Assembly (NCBI RefSeq): GCF_026683955.1
Contig: NZ_CP113343.1
Span: 3,224,001-3,288,000, forward strand
From: Arthrobacter sp. MMS18-M83
GTDB lineage: Bacteria; Actinomycetota; Actinomycetes; Actinomycetales; Micrococcaceae
Length of the DNA: 64,000 nucleotides
Direction: 5' to 3'
The notes beneath the pieces were generated by a model. It was not told where the DNA came from, did not search any database, and worked only from the letters and a program-made list of their open reading frames with translations. This document shows positions 51,197-59,356 of the stretch, piece after piece. A program made the translations under genes and the position numbers. Every line of letters starts with the position of its first letter. The stretch's first letter is position 1.

Positions 51197-51248
51197 TTGC
51201 GGCCGTTCAGTCCATTTCGTGCCCGTGCCTTGGAAGGACCCGTCGACG

Positions 51249-53351
51249 ATGACCAGTACCGCAGTCGCTCCGGAAGCCACAGTTGTTGAAACCGTGCCCA
51301 GTTTCGTCCAGGGCGAATGGTGGACCCCCAGCGCAGACGCCTCCGCCGGCGTACCCGTGCGCGACGCCAGCACCGGCGAGGTCCTCGCAATGGTCAACAC
51401 CGACGGACTGGACCTTGCCGGCGTCGTGAACTATGGCCGAACGGTGGGCCAGCGCGAGCTCGGCAAGCTCACCTTCCACCAGCGAGCCCTCAAGCTCAAG
51501 GAGCTGGCCCAGTACCTCAACGGCCGCCGCGAGGAGTTCTACACCTCCTCCTTCAAGACCGGAGCCACCAAGATCGACTCAATGGTGGACATCGACGGCG
51601 GCATCGGCGTGCTCTTCACCTTTGGCTCGAAGGGCCGCCGTGAACTGCCAAACTCGCAGGTTGTCGTGGACGGGCCCATGGAAATCCTGTCCAAAGATGG
51701 CTCCTTCGCCGGCGAGCACATCTACACGCGTATCCCGGGGGTCGCCGCGCAGATCAACGCCTTCAACTTCCCAGTGTGGGGAATGCTCGAGAAGTTCGCG
51801 CCTGCATTCCTGGCCGGCGTCCCCACCATCGTCAAGCCGGCTACCCCGACCGGTTACGTTGCCGCCGTCGTCGTCAAGGCAATCGTGGAGTCCGGGATCC
51901 TGCCGGAAGGCTCGCTGCAGCTCATCTCGGGATCCGTCAGGAACCTGCTGGACCATCTCGATTACCGCGACATTCTGGCCTTCACCGGCTCTGCCTCCAC
52001 CGCCAACTCGCTGAAGTCCCACGTCAACGTGGTCCAGGGTGGCGTCCGCTTCACTTCAGAAACCGACTCGCTCAACGCCGCCATCCTCGGACCAGACGCC
52101 GTGCCCGGCACTCCCGAATTCGACGCTTTCATCAAGTCTGTCGTCACCGAAATGACGGTCAAGGCCGGCCAGAAGTGCACCTCGATCCGCCGCACCATCG
52201 TGCCCCAGGACCTGGTGTCCGACGTCGTCTCCGCCATCGGCGCGCGGGTGGACGAGCGCGTCGTGGTCGGTGACCCCCGCGCGGAGGGCGTCACGATGGG
52301 CGCCCTCGCGTCCCTTGAGCAGCTCGCCGACGTTCGCGCCGCAGTGCAGTCCATGCTCGACGCCGGTGGCGAGCTTGCGTACGGGACGCTCGATTCGCCG
52401 TCGGTCACCTCGCTCGACGGCACCGTTGGTGTCGTCGAGGACGGAGCGTTCATGTCGCCGGTCGTCCTGAGTTGGGCTGACGTGGACTCGGAAGCTGTCC
52501 ACTCGCTCGAGGCGTTCGGTCCGGTGTCGTCCGTGATCGGGTATGCGGACCTCGACGACGCCGTCCGCCTCGCCGCCCGCGGTGGCGGCTCCCTGGTGGC
52601 TTCCGTATGCACCAACGATCCCGCGGTTGCCAGGGAATTGGTAACCGGAATCGCGGCGCACCACGGGCGAGTCCTGATGCTCAACCGCGAGGACGCCCGG
52701 TCGTCAACCGGGCACGGTTCGCCCGTGCCGCACCTGGTCCACGGCGGACCGGGCCGCGCCGGTGGTGGCGAAGAGCTCGGCGGTATCCGCTCCGTCATGC
52801 ACCATATGCAGCGCACCGCCATTCAAGGCTCGCCGAACATGCTCACTGCCGTGACCGGCGTCTGGCACGCAGGCGCGGACCGCAACTTTACGGTGGAGAC
52901 CGAAGGAACGCACCCGTTCCGGAAGTCCCTGGCGACTTTGCGGATCGGCGACGCCGTGCGATCCGGACTGCGGCAAGTCACGCTCGAAGACATCACCGCC
53001 TTCGCCAACTCCACGGGCGACACCTTCTACGCCCACACCAACCAGGAAGCTGCGGAGGCCAACCCGTTCTTCCCGGGAATCGTGGCACACGGATACCTGC
53101 TGCTGAGCTGGGCCGCCGGGCTGTTCGTGGAGCCCGCTCCCGGTCCCGTCCTGGCCAACTACGGCCTGGAGAACCTGCGCTTCATCACTCCCGTGGCCGC
53201 CGGGGATTCGATCCGCGTCACCCTGACAGCCAAGAAGATCACCCCGCGCGAAACCGACGAATACGGCGAAGTAGCCTGGGACGCCGTCCTTACCAACCAG
53301 AACGACGAAATCGTCGCCACTTACGACGTCCTGACCCTCGTGGAGAAGTAA
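51249..53351 (+). CDS. paaZ: phenylacetate degradation bifunctional protein PaaZ
   Basis: Opens the epoxidised phenylacetyl-CoA ring (oxepin-CoA hydrolase) and oxidises the resulting aldehyde. 700 aa. Aldehyde dehydrogenase domain, residues ~10-530: FTSETDSLNAAILG (Glu) and VKAGQKCTSIRR (catalytic Cys). MaoC-type hydratase domain, ~550-700: STGDTFYAHTNQEAAEANPF with catalytic Asp/His, then FPGIVAHGYLLLSWAAG. ATG 51249 follows ggaagga. The ring-activating paaABCDE genes are not in the window. Confidence 0.94.
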   Translation: MTSTAVAPEATVVETVPSFVQGEWWTPSADASAGVPVRDASTGEVLAMVNTDGLDLAGVVNYGRTVGQRELGKLTFHQRALKLKELAQYLNGRREEFYTSSFKTGATKIDSMVDIDGGIGVLFTFGSKGRRELPNSQVVVDGPMEILSKDGSFAGEHIYTRIPGVAAQINAFNFPVWGMLEKFAPAFLAGVPTIVKPATPTGYVAAVVVKAIVESGILPEGSLQLISGSVRNLLDHLDYRDILAFTGSASTANSLKSHVNVVQGGVRFTSETDSLNAAILGPDAVPGTPEFDAFIKSVVTEMTVKAGQKCTSIRRTIVPQDLVSDVVSAIGARVDERVVVGDPRAEGVTMGALASLEQLADVRAAVQSMLDAGGELAYGTLDSPSVTSLDGTVGVVEDGAFMSPVVLSWADVDSEAVHSLEAFGPVSSVIGYADLDDAVRLAARGGGSLVASVCTNDPAVARELVTGIAAHHGRVLMLNREDARSSTGHGSPVPHLVHGGPGRAGGGEELGGIRSVMHHMQRTAIQGSPNMLTAVTGVWHAGADRNFTVETEGTHPFRKSLATLRIGDAVRSGLRQVTLEDITAFANSTGDTFYAHTNQEAAEANPFFPGIVAHGYLLLSWAAGLFVEPAPGPVLANYGLENLRFITPVAAGDSIRVTLTAKKITPRETDEYGEVAWDAVLTNQNDEIVATYDVLTLVEK

Positions 53352-53368
53352 CTTTCCCCTTCCCCTCC

Positions 53369-53451
53369 GGACGCTCGCTCACGTTTGTGGGTGTTTTGGC
53401 GGACGCTCGCTCACGTTTGTGGGTGTTTGGCCCGGCGCTCGCTCACTTGTG
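53369..53451. repeat. family C tandem repeats after paaZ
   Basis: GGACGCTCGCTCACGTTTGT followed by GGGTGTTT occurs twice (starts 53369 and 53401, 32-bp period) and a shorter GCGCTCGCTCACTTGTG copy begins at 53435. They begin 18 nt after the paaZ stop. Confidence 0.78.
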
Positions 53452-53461
53452 CTGCATGTGA

Positions 53462-53520
53462 GGAACGCTCCCCACCGATGGGGAGCGTTCCGTGTCTGAG
53501 CCGGAGGGAATCCCTCCGGC
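53462..53520. terminator. two hairpins between convergent paaZ and GYD genes
   Basis: GGAACGCTCCCC (53462-53473) pairs perfectly with 53480-53491; a second stem GCCGGAGGG (53500-53508) pairs with CCCTCCGGC (53512-53520). The first is a likely bidirectional terminator. Confidence 0.75.
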
Positions 53521-53533
53521 CGGCTGGTTGGTT

Positions 53534-53854
53534 CTATTGCCCTGGAGCGCGGTATGTCGGGGTCTTCTTGGCAGCTTCGTCGAGATCCTCAACCGTCATG
53601 AGCGGCTTCAAATGCAGGCGCACAGCACCTGTCGCGTTGATCATGAGTGAGAGGGCGGCAGCGCTAGCCGCGTCCGGGATTTCGAACACCCCGACGACGT
53701 CGGTCTCCCCGAAAGCGTAGTAGAAACATTCGAGCGATCCGTCTACGGATTTGAGTGAATTGACCACAGCATCGCGGCGCATGGTGCCGCCCTCGCGCAA
53801 CAGCCCCTTGATTCCGTCGCCTACGTAGTTTGCTTCGAATAGATATTTGGTCAT
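53534..53854 (-). CDS. GYD domain protein
   Basis: 106 aa. KYLFEANYVGDGIKGLLREGGTMRRDAV at the start, YYAFGETDVVGVFEIPDAASAAAL centrally: the ferredoxin-like GYD domain pattern. Function unknown; members are small stand-alone proteins. Ribosome site ggaagac precedes ATG 53854. No link to the neighbouring paa genes is evident. Confidence 0.82.
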   Translation of the reverse strand: MTKYLFEANYVGDGIKGLLREGGTMRRDAVVNSLKSVDGSLECFYYAFGETDVVGVFEIPDAASAAALSLMINATGAVRLHLKPLMTVEDLDEAAKKTPTYRAPGQ

Positions 53855-54064
53855 TGTCTTCCCATCCCGTGATGTCCAGGACTCGGGCCTCCTAAGGTGC
53901 TCCCATCACCCGTTGAGGGAAGGTCCCGGAGTTGTTCCCCTGCGAGGGGGCTGTGGACATAGTAGGCCGGGGTCGTCGCCCTGACAACGGTCTAGGCTAA
54001 CGCTCGCTCACAAGTTCTTTCCGACCTCGTCCGGCGTAAGATTTTCAGCGTAGGAGGTGGCGAA

Positions 54065-54472
54065 GTGAACCTAGCACTCAGAACAGCCACAACCGTCTTG
54101 CCTGTCGATGACGTAGCCCGAGCCCGCAGCTTTTACGCGGAGAAGCTCGGCCTCCCGCACCGCGGCATGACGTGGGATGGAAATGATTTGTTCGGTATCG
54201 GCGGCGGCCCCTTGCTGCAGCTGAACCCCATCAAGGACGGCATACACTCATCGCATACTGTCCTTTCCTTTGAAGTCAGTGACATCGAGCGGACGGTCGA
54301 GGAAATGGAGGCCAGCGGAGTCGAATTCCAGGACTACGACCTCCCGGACCTCAAGACCGAACACCACATCTGTACAACAAGTGCGGACCGGTGCGCTTGG
54401 TTCATGGACACGGAAAACAACATCCTATGCGTCCATGAAAGCCTGGGCGTCCAGGCCGAATACCAGCTCTGA
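54065..54472 (+). CDS. VOC family protein (glyoxalase-like)
   Basis: 135 aa. ATTVLPVDDVARARSFYAEKLGLPHRG is the typical first beta-alpha unit; HTVLSFEVSDIERTVEEMEASGVEFQDYDLP the second; WFMDTENNILCVHE ends the metal-binding sheet. GTG 54065 has an excellent aggagg ribosome site 7 nt upstream. The substrate is unknown. The upstream gap (53855-54064) holds one family C core (GCTCGCTCAC near 54002) and no gene. Confidence 0.87.
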   Translation: MNLALRTATTVLPVDDVARARSFYAEKLGLPHRGMTWDGNDLFGIGGGPLLQLNPIKDGIHSSHTVLSFEVSDIERTVEEMEASGVEFQDYDLPDLKTEHHICTTSADRCAWFMDTENNILCVHESLGVQAEYQL

Positions 54473-54501
54473 TCGGCTGAAAGCACTCACGGCGACCAAG
54501 C

Positions 54502-54538
54502 GGAACCCTGCTTCACTTTTAGTGAAGGAGGGTTCCGT
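54502..54538 (+). terminator. terminator after VOC gene
   Basis: CGGAACCCT (54502-54510) pairs with AGGGTTCCG (54530-54538) and an inner CTTCACT/AGTGAAG stem closes a TTT loop, together an almost perfect 16-bp hairpin. TCATTTGG follows. Confidence 0.75.
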
Positions 54539-54552
54539 CATTTGGCCTCGGA

Positions 54553-54600
54553 TATGAGCGAGCGTCGGTCGGAAGTGCCGCAGATGTGAGCGAGCGTCGG
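54553..54600. repeat. family C repeats before paaR end
   Basis: Two inverted-orientation copies: ATGAGCGAGCGTCGG near 54553 and GTGAGCGAGCGTCGG near 54586, about 32 bp apart, in the gap between convergent genes. Confidence 0.72.
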
Positions 54601-54647
54601 GAGGGGAGGAGGGTGTCGGTGAGGGGAGGAAGGGGGCAGGACGAGCC

Positions 54648-55259
54648 CTACGCCGAGGCGTGGAGGCCGTCGAACGCCATGGTGATGACGTCGTCGGCCA
54701 GGCGCTGAGGGGAGAGTGATCCGCCCGGTTTGTACCACTCCACGATCGAGTTGATGGTGCCGAACAGGAGCCGGGTCACGGTGCGGGGATCGATGTCCTG
54801 GCGCAGCGAGCCTTCTTCGCGGGCGGCCGAGATCAGCGCGGCCACCTTGTGGTCGAAAGCACGACGACGTTCCAGGGCATCGCGCTCGATCTCCGTGTTG
54901 CCGCGGAGCCGCAGAAGCAGGGTGACGAACGGCAGCCGCTCCACCAATACGGCGATGGTCTGCCGCAGCACGAATTCCAGGCGTGCGTCGGCCGCCCCAG
55001 TAACAGCCTCGGGTTGATCCAGGATGGCCTCAAGCCCTCCCAGCGCGTGTTCCAGGGCGAGCTTCAAGAGGTCGCCCTTGGACGGCACGTGGTGGTAGAT
55101 GGCCGACTTTGAGATGCCGAGGTTTTCGGCCAGAATGCCCATGGACGTGGCGTCGTAACCGTGGCGGTTGAAGACGTCGACGGCGATGAGCAGCACTGAT
55201 TGCTGGTCGTATCCGGGGCGTCCCCGCTTGGTTACTGTTTCACTAGGCATGCTGGCCAT
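54648..55259 (-). CDS. paaR: TetR-family regulator, probable PaaR
   Basis: 203 aa. N-terminal HTH: YDQQSVLLIAVDVFNRHGYDATSMGILAENLGISKSAIYHHVPSKGDLL (tetR_N recognition helix ISKSAIYHHVPSK). The C-terminal helical ligand domain has a YKPGGSLSPQRLADDV segment. Position between paaZ and paaK, plus PaaR-like palindromes upstream of itself, paaZ, paaI and the thiolase operon, make repression relieved by phenylacetyl-CoA the best guess. ATG 55259 or 55250 may be the start. Confidence 0.8.
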   Translation of the reverse strand: MASMPSETVTKRGRPGYDQQSVLLIAVDVFNRHGYDATSMGILAENLGISKSAIYHHVPSKGDLLKLALEHALGGLEAILDQPEAVTGAADARLEFVLRQTIAVLVERLPFVTLLLRLRGNTEIERDALERRRAFDHKVAALISAAREEGSLRQDIDPRTVTRLLFGTINSIVEWYKPGGSLSPQRLADDVITMAFDGLHASA

Positions 55260-55266
55260 TTTCTCA

Positions 55267-55282
55267 TGAACGGTCGGTTGAT
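55267..55282. promoter_or_regulatory. candidate PaaR operator before paaR
   Basis: TGAACGGTCGGTTGAT keeps the GNNCGNNCGGTNGAT part of the PaaR consensus, 8 nt upstream of the paaR start, suggesting autoregulation. Confidence 0.55.
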
Positions 55283-55303
55283 TCGTGCACCCGCCCAGCC
55301 AAG

Positions 55304-56644
55304 TTACCTCTTGGGTCGCATGTCGTAGACGCGGCGCAGCTTGCCGTTGGAGCGCTCAAGCGAACCCGGTTCCACCACATCAACCACGCACGAAGAACCC
55401 ACGTGGATCTTGATCTGTTCGCGCAAGGCGTGTGCCGCCGTCGTACCCGCCTCGACGGAAACGTTCTCTCGGCGCTCAATCTTGACCGTCAGCGAATCCA
55501 TGCGCTTGCCCTCGGGGCGGGTGAGCTCGAGCTGGAAGTGCGGGCTGAGCTCGGGGATGCGCAGGGCGATTTCCTCGATCTGCGACGGGAAGAGGTTCAC
55601 GCCGCGCAGGATGATCATGTCGTCACTGCGGCCGGTGATGCGGCCCATGCGGCGGTGCGCGGGGCGGGCGGTGCCGGGCAGCAGGCGGGTGAGATCCTTG
55701 GTGCGGTACCGGATGATCGGCAGCGCTTCCTTGGTGAGCGAGGTGAAGACGAGTTCGCCCGGTTCGCCGTCGGCCAGCACGGCGCTTTCCCCGCGGGAGG
55801 GGTCGAACGGATCGATGATCTCGGGGCGGAAGTGGTCCTCCCAGATGTGGCAGCCGTCCTGGGTCTCAACGGCTTCCCCGGCGACGCCCGGACCCATGAC
55901 CTCGGATAGGCCGTAGATGTCGCAGGCCTTGATGTTCATGATGGTTTCGAGCTCGTGGCGCATTTCCTCGGTCCACGGTTCGGCGCCGAGCACCGCGTAC
56001 TTGAGCGAGGTCGACGCCGGATCCACACCCATGTGTGCCATGGCGTCGGCGATGGTCAGCAAGTAGGTGGGCGTTGCCAGGATCGCGTCCGGCTTGAAGT
56101 CCTGGATCAGCTGGATCTGGCGTTCGGTCTGGCCGCCGGACATCGGAATGACGGTGCAGCCCAACGCTTCGGCCCCCGCATGGGCGCCCAGGCCGCCGGT
56201 GAACAGGCCGTAGCCGTAGGCGTTGTGGACCTTCATGCCGGGACGGACTCCCGAGGCGCGGAGCGAGCGCGCCACCAAGGTGGCCCAGTTGGCGAGGTCG
56301 TTTTTGGTGTACCCGACGACGGTCGGCCGGCCTGTTGTGCCCGAGCTCGCGTGGACGCGGGCTACTTCGTTTTGCGGCACGGCGAACATGCCGAAGGGGT
56401 ATTCCTGGCGGAGGTCTTCCTTGGTGGTGTACGGGAACTTGCCGAGATCGGACAGTTCGCGGAGGTCCGTGGGGTGGACGCCGGCGTCGTCGAACTTGCG
56501 CTTGTATAGCGGGACGCGATCGTAGGCGTACGCCACAGTGTGCTGGAGGCGGCTGAGCTGTAGGGCCTCGAGCTCGTCGCGGGAGATGGTTTCTTCGCGG
56601 TCCAGTACGGGTGCGTCAGGAGCGGCGACGGTGTTCTGTGTCAT
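55304..56644 (-). CDS. paaK: phenylacetate-CoA ligase
   Basis: Activates phenylacetate to phenylacetyl-CoA, the committed step. 446 aa AMP-binding enzyme: HASSGTTGRPTVVGYTKNDL (phosphate loop), KVHNAYGYGLFTGGLGAH, YGLSEVMGPGVAGE, and the C-terminal hinge GRSDDMIILRGVNLFPSQIEE. ATG 56644 follows aggaag. It lies 7 nt after the paaI stop, hence one transcript. Confidence 0.95.
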   Translation of the reverse strand: MTQNTVAAPDAPVLDREETISRDELEALQLSRLQHTVAYAYDRVPLYKRKFDDAGVHPTDLRELSDLGKFPYTTKEDLRQEYPFGMFAVPQNEVARVHASSGTTGRPTVVGYTKNDLANWATLVARSLRASGVRPGMKVHNAYGYGLFTGGLGAHAGAEALGCTVIPMSGGQTERQIQLIQDFKPDAILATPTYLLTIADAMAHMGVDPASTSLKYAVLGAEPWTEEMRHELETIMNIKACDIYGLSEVMGPGVAGEAVETQDGCHIWEDHFRPEIIDPFDPSRGESAVLADGEPGELVFTSLTKEALPIIRYRTKDLTRLLPGTARPAHRRMGRITGRSDDMIILRGVNLFPSQIEEIALRIPELSPHFQLELTRPEGKRMDSLTVKIERRENVSVEAGTTAAHALREQIKIHVGSSCVVDVVEPGSLERSNGKLRRVYDMRPKR

Positions 56645-56651
56645 GGTCTTC

Positions 56652-57134
56652 CTACTTCTTGGAAATGGTGCGGCTGCGGCCACGGAACTCGGCGATCAGC
56701 TCGCCGTAGCTACCCGGATCGTTGGGCGACACGACGGCGGCAGGTTCGCTTGCGTCGGCCGCGAAGATTTGGATGTCGTACAGACCGCTGCGCCCGTTGT
56801 TGGCGCGGCGGTTCGCGACGGCGGTGATCACCTGGCCTTGATAGGCCGGCTTGAGGAAGTTGATGTCGACGCCGGCGGCGACAGTGATGGTGTCAGCCTC
56901 CGACGGCGATGGGACGGCCGGGTTGCAGGCGAGGGCAAACGCTGAATCCGCGAAGGCGAAGATCATTCCGCCGTGGGCCATTCCGAAGCCGTTGAGCATT
57001 TCCTGCCGGAGCTTCATGCGGACGGTGGCGTGGCCGTCGTCGACCTTGAGTACCTCCAGGCCCATCCACTCGGAGGCGTAGTCGTTCTTGAGGATCTGGT
57101 GCTGCGCTGCGCCAGAAAGGGTGGTCTCAACCAT
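56652..57134 (-). CDS. paaI: hydroxyphenylacetyl-CoA thioesterase PaaI
   Basis: 160 aa hotdog-fold thioesterase that rescues CoA from dead-end intermediates of the paa route. Signature GFGMAHGGMIFAFADSAFALACN (catalytic Asp in the helix) and GVDINFLKPAYQGQVITAVA. ATG 57134 with ggagg 9 nt upstream. First gene of the paaI-paaK unit, with a PaaR-like palindrome upstream. Confidence 0.93.
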   Translation of the reverse strand: MVETTLSGAAQHQILKNDYASEWMGLEVLKVDDGHATVRMKLRQEMLNGFGMAHGGMIFAFADSAFALACNPAVPSPSEADTITVAAGVDINFLKPAYQGQVITAVANRRANNGRSGLYDIQIFAADASEPAAVVSPNDPGSYGELIAEFRGRSRTISKK

Positions 57135-57157
57135 GCGTCGTTGCCTCCAGCTTTATT

Positions 57158-57177
57158 TACCGAATGTTCATTAGGTA
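57158..57177. promoter_or_regulatory. candidate PaaR operator before paaI
   Basis: TACCGAATGTTCATTAGGTA, symmetric at 16 of 20 positions, 24 nt upstream of paaI. It retains ACCG and GGT ends but departs from the CG centre of the other sites. Confidence 0.55.
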
Positions 57178-57262
57178 ATCCCAGTTTGCTTGAACTGTCA
57201 AGAGGCGACCGCCCGGCGGGACTCCCCGGAACCCATCCGGCCTGACGTAGTAGCCTCGAGGC

Positions 57263-57817
57263 ATGCCGCTCATCGAACTTCCCATTCGGACGCCGAGGCT
57301 CGTGCTTCGCCGCTTCGAGGCCACCGATCTGGAGCGATTCCACGCCTATCAGTCCTTGCCGGAGACTGCGCGTTTCCTCCTCAGACAGGAATTGACCCTC
57401 ACACAGTCCATGGAAGCGCTGGGCCGCTACGCCAACTTCACTTTCGAGCAAGAGGGCGACTGGGTGTGCCTAGCAATAGAGCGCGCCGACTCGCCGGGAC
57501 TGCTCGGCGAAGTGGTGCTCAAATGGTTGCCTGGCACGGGGCAGGCCGAAATCGGCTGGATCCTGGCACCGGAAAGCCGAGGCCATGGCTACGCAGCCGA
57601 GGCAGCCGAGGCCGTGCTCCGCCTGGGCTTCGAGACCCTCATGTTCCACAGGATCGACGCCAAGCTCGACGCCCTCAACACCTCCTCATCAGGTTTGTGC
57701 GAGCGGCTCGGCATGCGTCGCGAGGCAGTCCTCGTGGACAACTGGCACTACAAGGGCCAATGGTCCACCGAAGTCATCTACGCCATCCTCGATTCTGAAT
57801 GGCGCGCACGGAAATAG
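57263..57817 (+). CDS. GNAT family N-acetyltransferase (RimJ/RimL-like)
   Basis: 184 aa. RLVLRRFEATDLERFHAYQS start, AEIGWILAPESRGHGYAAEAAEAVLRLGFE with the R/Q-x-x-G-x-G/A acetyl-CoA loop (RGHGYA), then LDALNTSSSGLCERLGMRREA. Substrate unknown. ATG 57263 is 6 nt after TAGCCT. The paaI promoter is divergent from it, sharing 128 bp. Confidence 0.88.
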   Translation: MPLIELPIRTPRLVLRRFEATDLERFHAYQSLPETARFLLRQELTLTQSMEALGRYANFTFEQEGDWVCLAIERADSPGLLGEVVLKWLPGTGQAEIGWILAPESRGHGYAAEAAEAVLRLGFETLMFHRIDAKLDALNTSSSGLCERLGMRREAVLVDNWHYKGQWSTEVIYAILDSEWRARK

Positions 57818-57846
57818 TCGGCTGCTCCGAAAGTGCCATTTGAACT

Positions 57847-58326
57847 TCAGAGGGTACATAGAATCTCCGCGAGCTTCGCGGCGTAGACCTCCGCTCGTTG
57901 CACCGACGACTCTGAGTACGTCCCCGAGACGTCAAGCAGATTGAGGCAGCCGAGGAATCGGCCGTTGTCGACGATCACTGCGTTGATAGCTGCGCCCAGA
58001 TTGAGGGCGCCAAGGACATCTTGGTGTTCGAACGCATCCGAGCCGATCGCTGCCTCATCGGCGGCAAGGAACGATTCGTGGCGTACGACGCACTGTTGGA
58101 GCCAGTCTTCACCAAGTTCGCGTGAGATACCGCCCACCCGGTAGAGGCCGGGCATGCTGGAAAATACCCGGACCAGGTCCTGGGTCTCAGGACGCCACAA
58201 TGAGACGGTGGTCAGCAATGCTCCCACGTCGATTTTGACGGATGCGACGATGTCGGCGAGTCTGTCGGCCGAGGCAGCAGAGACTGGAATCTCGGCGTAC
58301 TCCTCCTCAAATTGGGGGACGGTCAT
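57847..58326 (-). CDS. GAF domain protein
   Basis: 159 aa consisting of one GAF-like domain (ADIVASVKIDVGALLTTVSLWRPETQDLVRVF ... NLGAAINAVIVDNGRFLGCLNLLD), without an effector domain. Its ligand and partner are unknown. It overlaps the end of the EamA gene by 4 nt, so they are co-transcribed. Confidence 0.8.
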   Translation of the reverse strand: MTVPQFEEEYAEIPVSAASADRLADIVASVKIDVGALLTTVSLWRPETQDLVRVFSSMPGLYRVGGISRELGEDWLQQCVVRHESFLAADEAAIGSDAFEHQDVLGALNLGAAINAVIVDNGRFLGCLNLLDVSGTYSESSVQRAEVYAAKLAEILCTL

Positions 58327-59216
58327 GGTGCGGGTTCCAGTTCTTTGTCGGGTGCGATGGATGCTGTTGCACGTGAAAGCAAGATGACGCCGGCGAGCGC
58401 GGCCGTTCCCCCAACGAGGGACGCAATACTGGGGACCTCACCGAGCAGAATCCACCCGAGCAGCAGGGACAGCACTGGCACGACATACAGAAGCGAACCG
58501 CCCTCGGCCACGCTGGTCCTTGCCAGCGAAACGTTCCAGAAGCCATAGGCCACCACGGTGCAGATCACTACGAGTACCACCAATGCCAGCCAAGCGGTCC
58601 AGGCGAACCCAGCTGGTTCCACGGCGAAACGGGCAGTCGGTAGCGTGGCCACTCCGCCGATGATGGATCCCCAGAAGACCACCTCCAGTGGTGGGACGCG
58701 TGCCAGTAGCGGCTGTTGAACAATGAGGAATGCCGACAGCAGCAAGGCGGCTGCCACGATGTAAAAGGCATCGCCGTTGAAGCCAATCGCCGCGGAATCG
58801 CCCAGCGTAATGACCACGACGCCCGCCACGGCGAGGAGCATCCCCCAGTAGCCCAGCTTGGACGTTCTCTCCCGAAGCATGAGGTGGCCGAGGACAAACG
58901 CGAAGACGGGCGAGATATTAAGCAGGAGGCTTGTTGTTCCGGCCGGAACGGTCGTCTGGCCCAGGTTCAGGAGCAGGCCGAAGCCCGCATAGCCCAGTAT
59001 TCCCGCGGCCAGCATCCTTGGAATGTCACCGCCGCGCAGCTTGAGTCCTTGCCGGCGGACCAGCAGGACCAGGCCCAGTACGACGGCGGCACCCAAGTAG
59101 CGCAGGGGCGTCAGGTCCTGTGGGTCCACGACCTTGAGGGCCTCGCGGGTGGCCACATATGTGGGCGCGGAAGAGAGCACCATCAGTACATCTGGTCTTC
59201 GATACCATCCGGTCAC
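58323..59216 (-). CDS. EamA/DMT family transporter
   Basis: 297 aa, about ten membrane helices in two EamA repeats: ILGYAGFGLLLNLGQTTVPAGTTSLLLNISPVFAFVLGHLML is the first-repeat signature and LLYVVPVLSLLLGWILLGEVP the second. Drug/metabolite-type exporter of unknown substrate, possibly amino acid or nucleoside. The start is GTG 59216 or the Met 12 codons later. Co-transcribed with the downstream GAF gene, so the GAF protein may sense a related ligand (inference). Confidence 0.87.
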   Translation of the reverse strand: MTGWYRRPDVLMVLSSAPTYVATREALKVVDPQDLTPLRYLGAAVVLGLVLLVRRQGLKLRGGDIPRMLAAGILGYAGFGLLLNLGQTTVPAGTTSLLLNISPVFAFVLGHLMLRERTSKLGYWGMLLAVAGVVVITLGDSAAIGFNGDAFYIVAAALLLSAFLIVQQPLLARVPPLEVVFWGSIIGGVATLPTARFAVEPAGFAWTAWLALVVLVVICTVVAYGFWNVSLARTSVAEGGSLLYVVPVLSLLLGWILLGEVPSIASLVGGTAALAGVILLSRATASIAPDKELEPAP

Positions 59217-59287
59217 AATGGAGCCCTCCCGGTGAAATGGCCCTTTGTTTCAGGGCGGTTAAATTATTTGGAGAACTATTGATCTCT

Positions 59288-59327
59288 CGGACGATTTATT
59301 CGTACAGTACATGAATTAGATCGTTCG
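59288..59327. promoter_or_regulatory. inverted repeat before the peptide importer
   Basis: CGGACGATTTATTC-GTAC (59288-59305) and its imperfect complement (59307-59327) surround one base. The AT-rich interval lies 30 nt before the binding-protein start and is a candidate operator of an unidentified regulator. Confidence 0.45.
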
Positions 59328-59356
59328 TGAAAGAAAAAGGAAAAGGATTCGGCACC

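Noticed and set aside
51039..51248. N-terminal extension of paaZ to 51039
   Set aside because: The extra 70 codons cover the promoter and PaaR operator and lack similarity; ATG 51249 has a good ribosome site.
53369..53451. Tandem repeats considered as a short CRISPR array
   Set aside because: Spacers are nearly absent, units vary and the same core is scattered elsewhere in the window.
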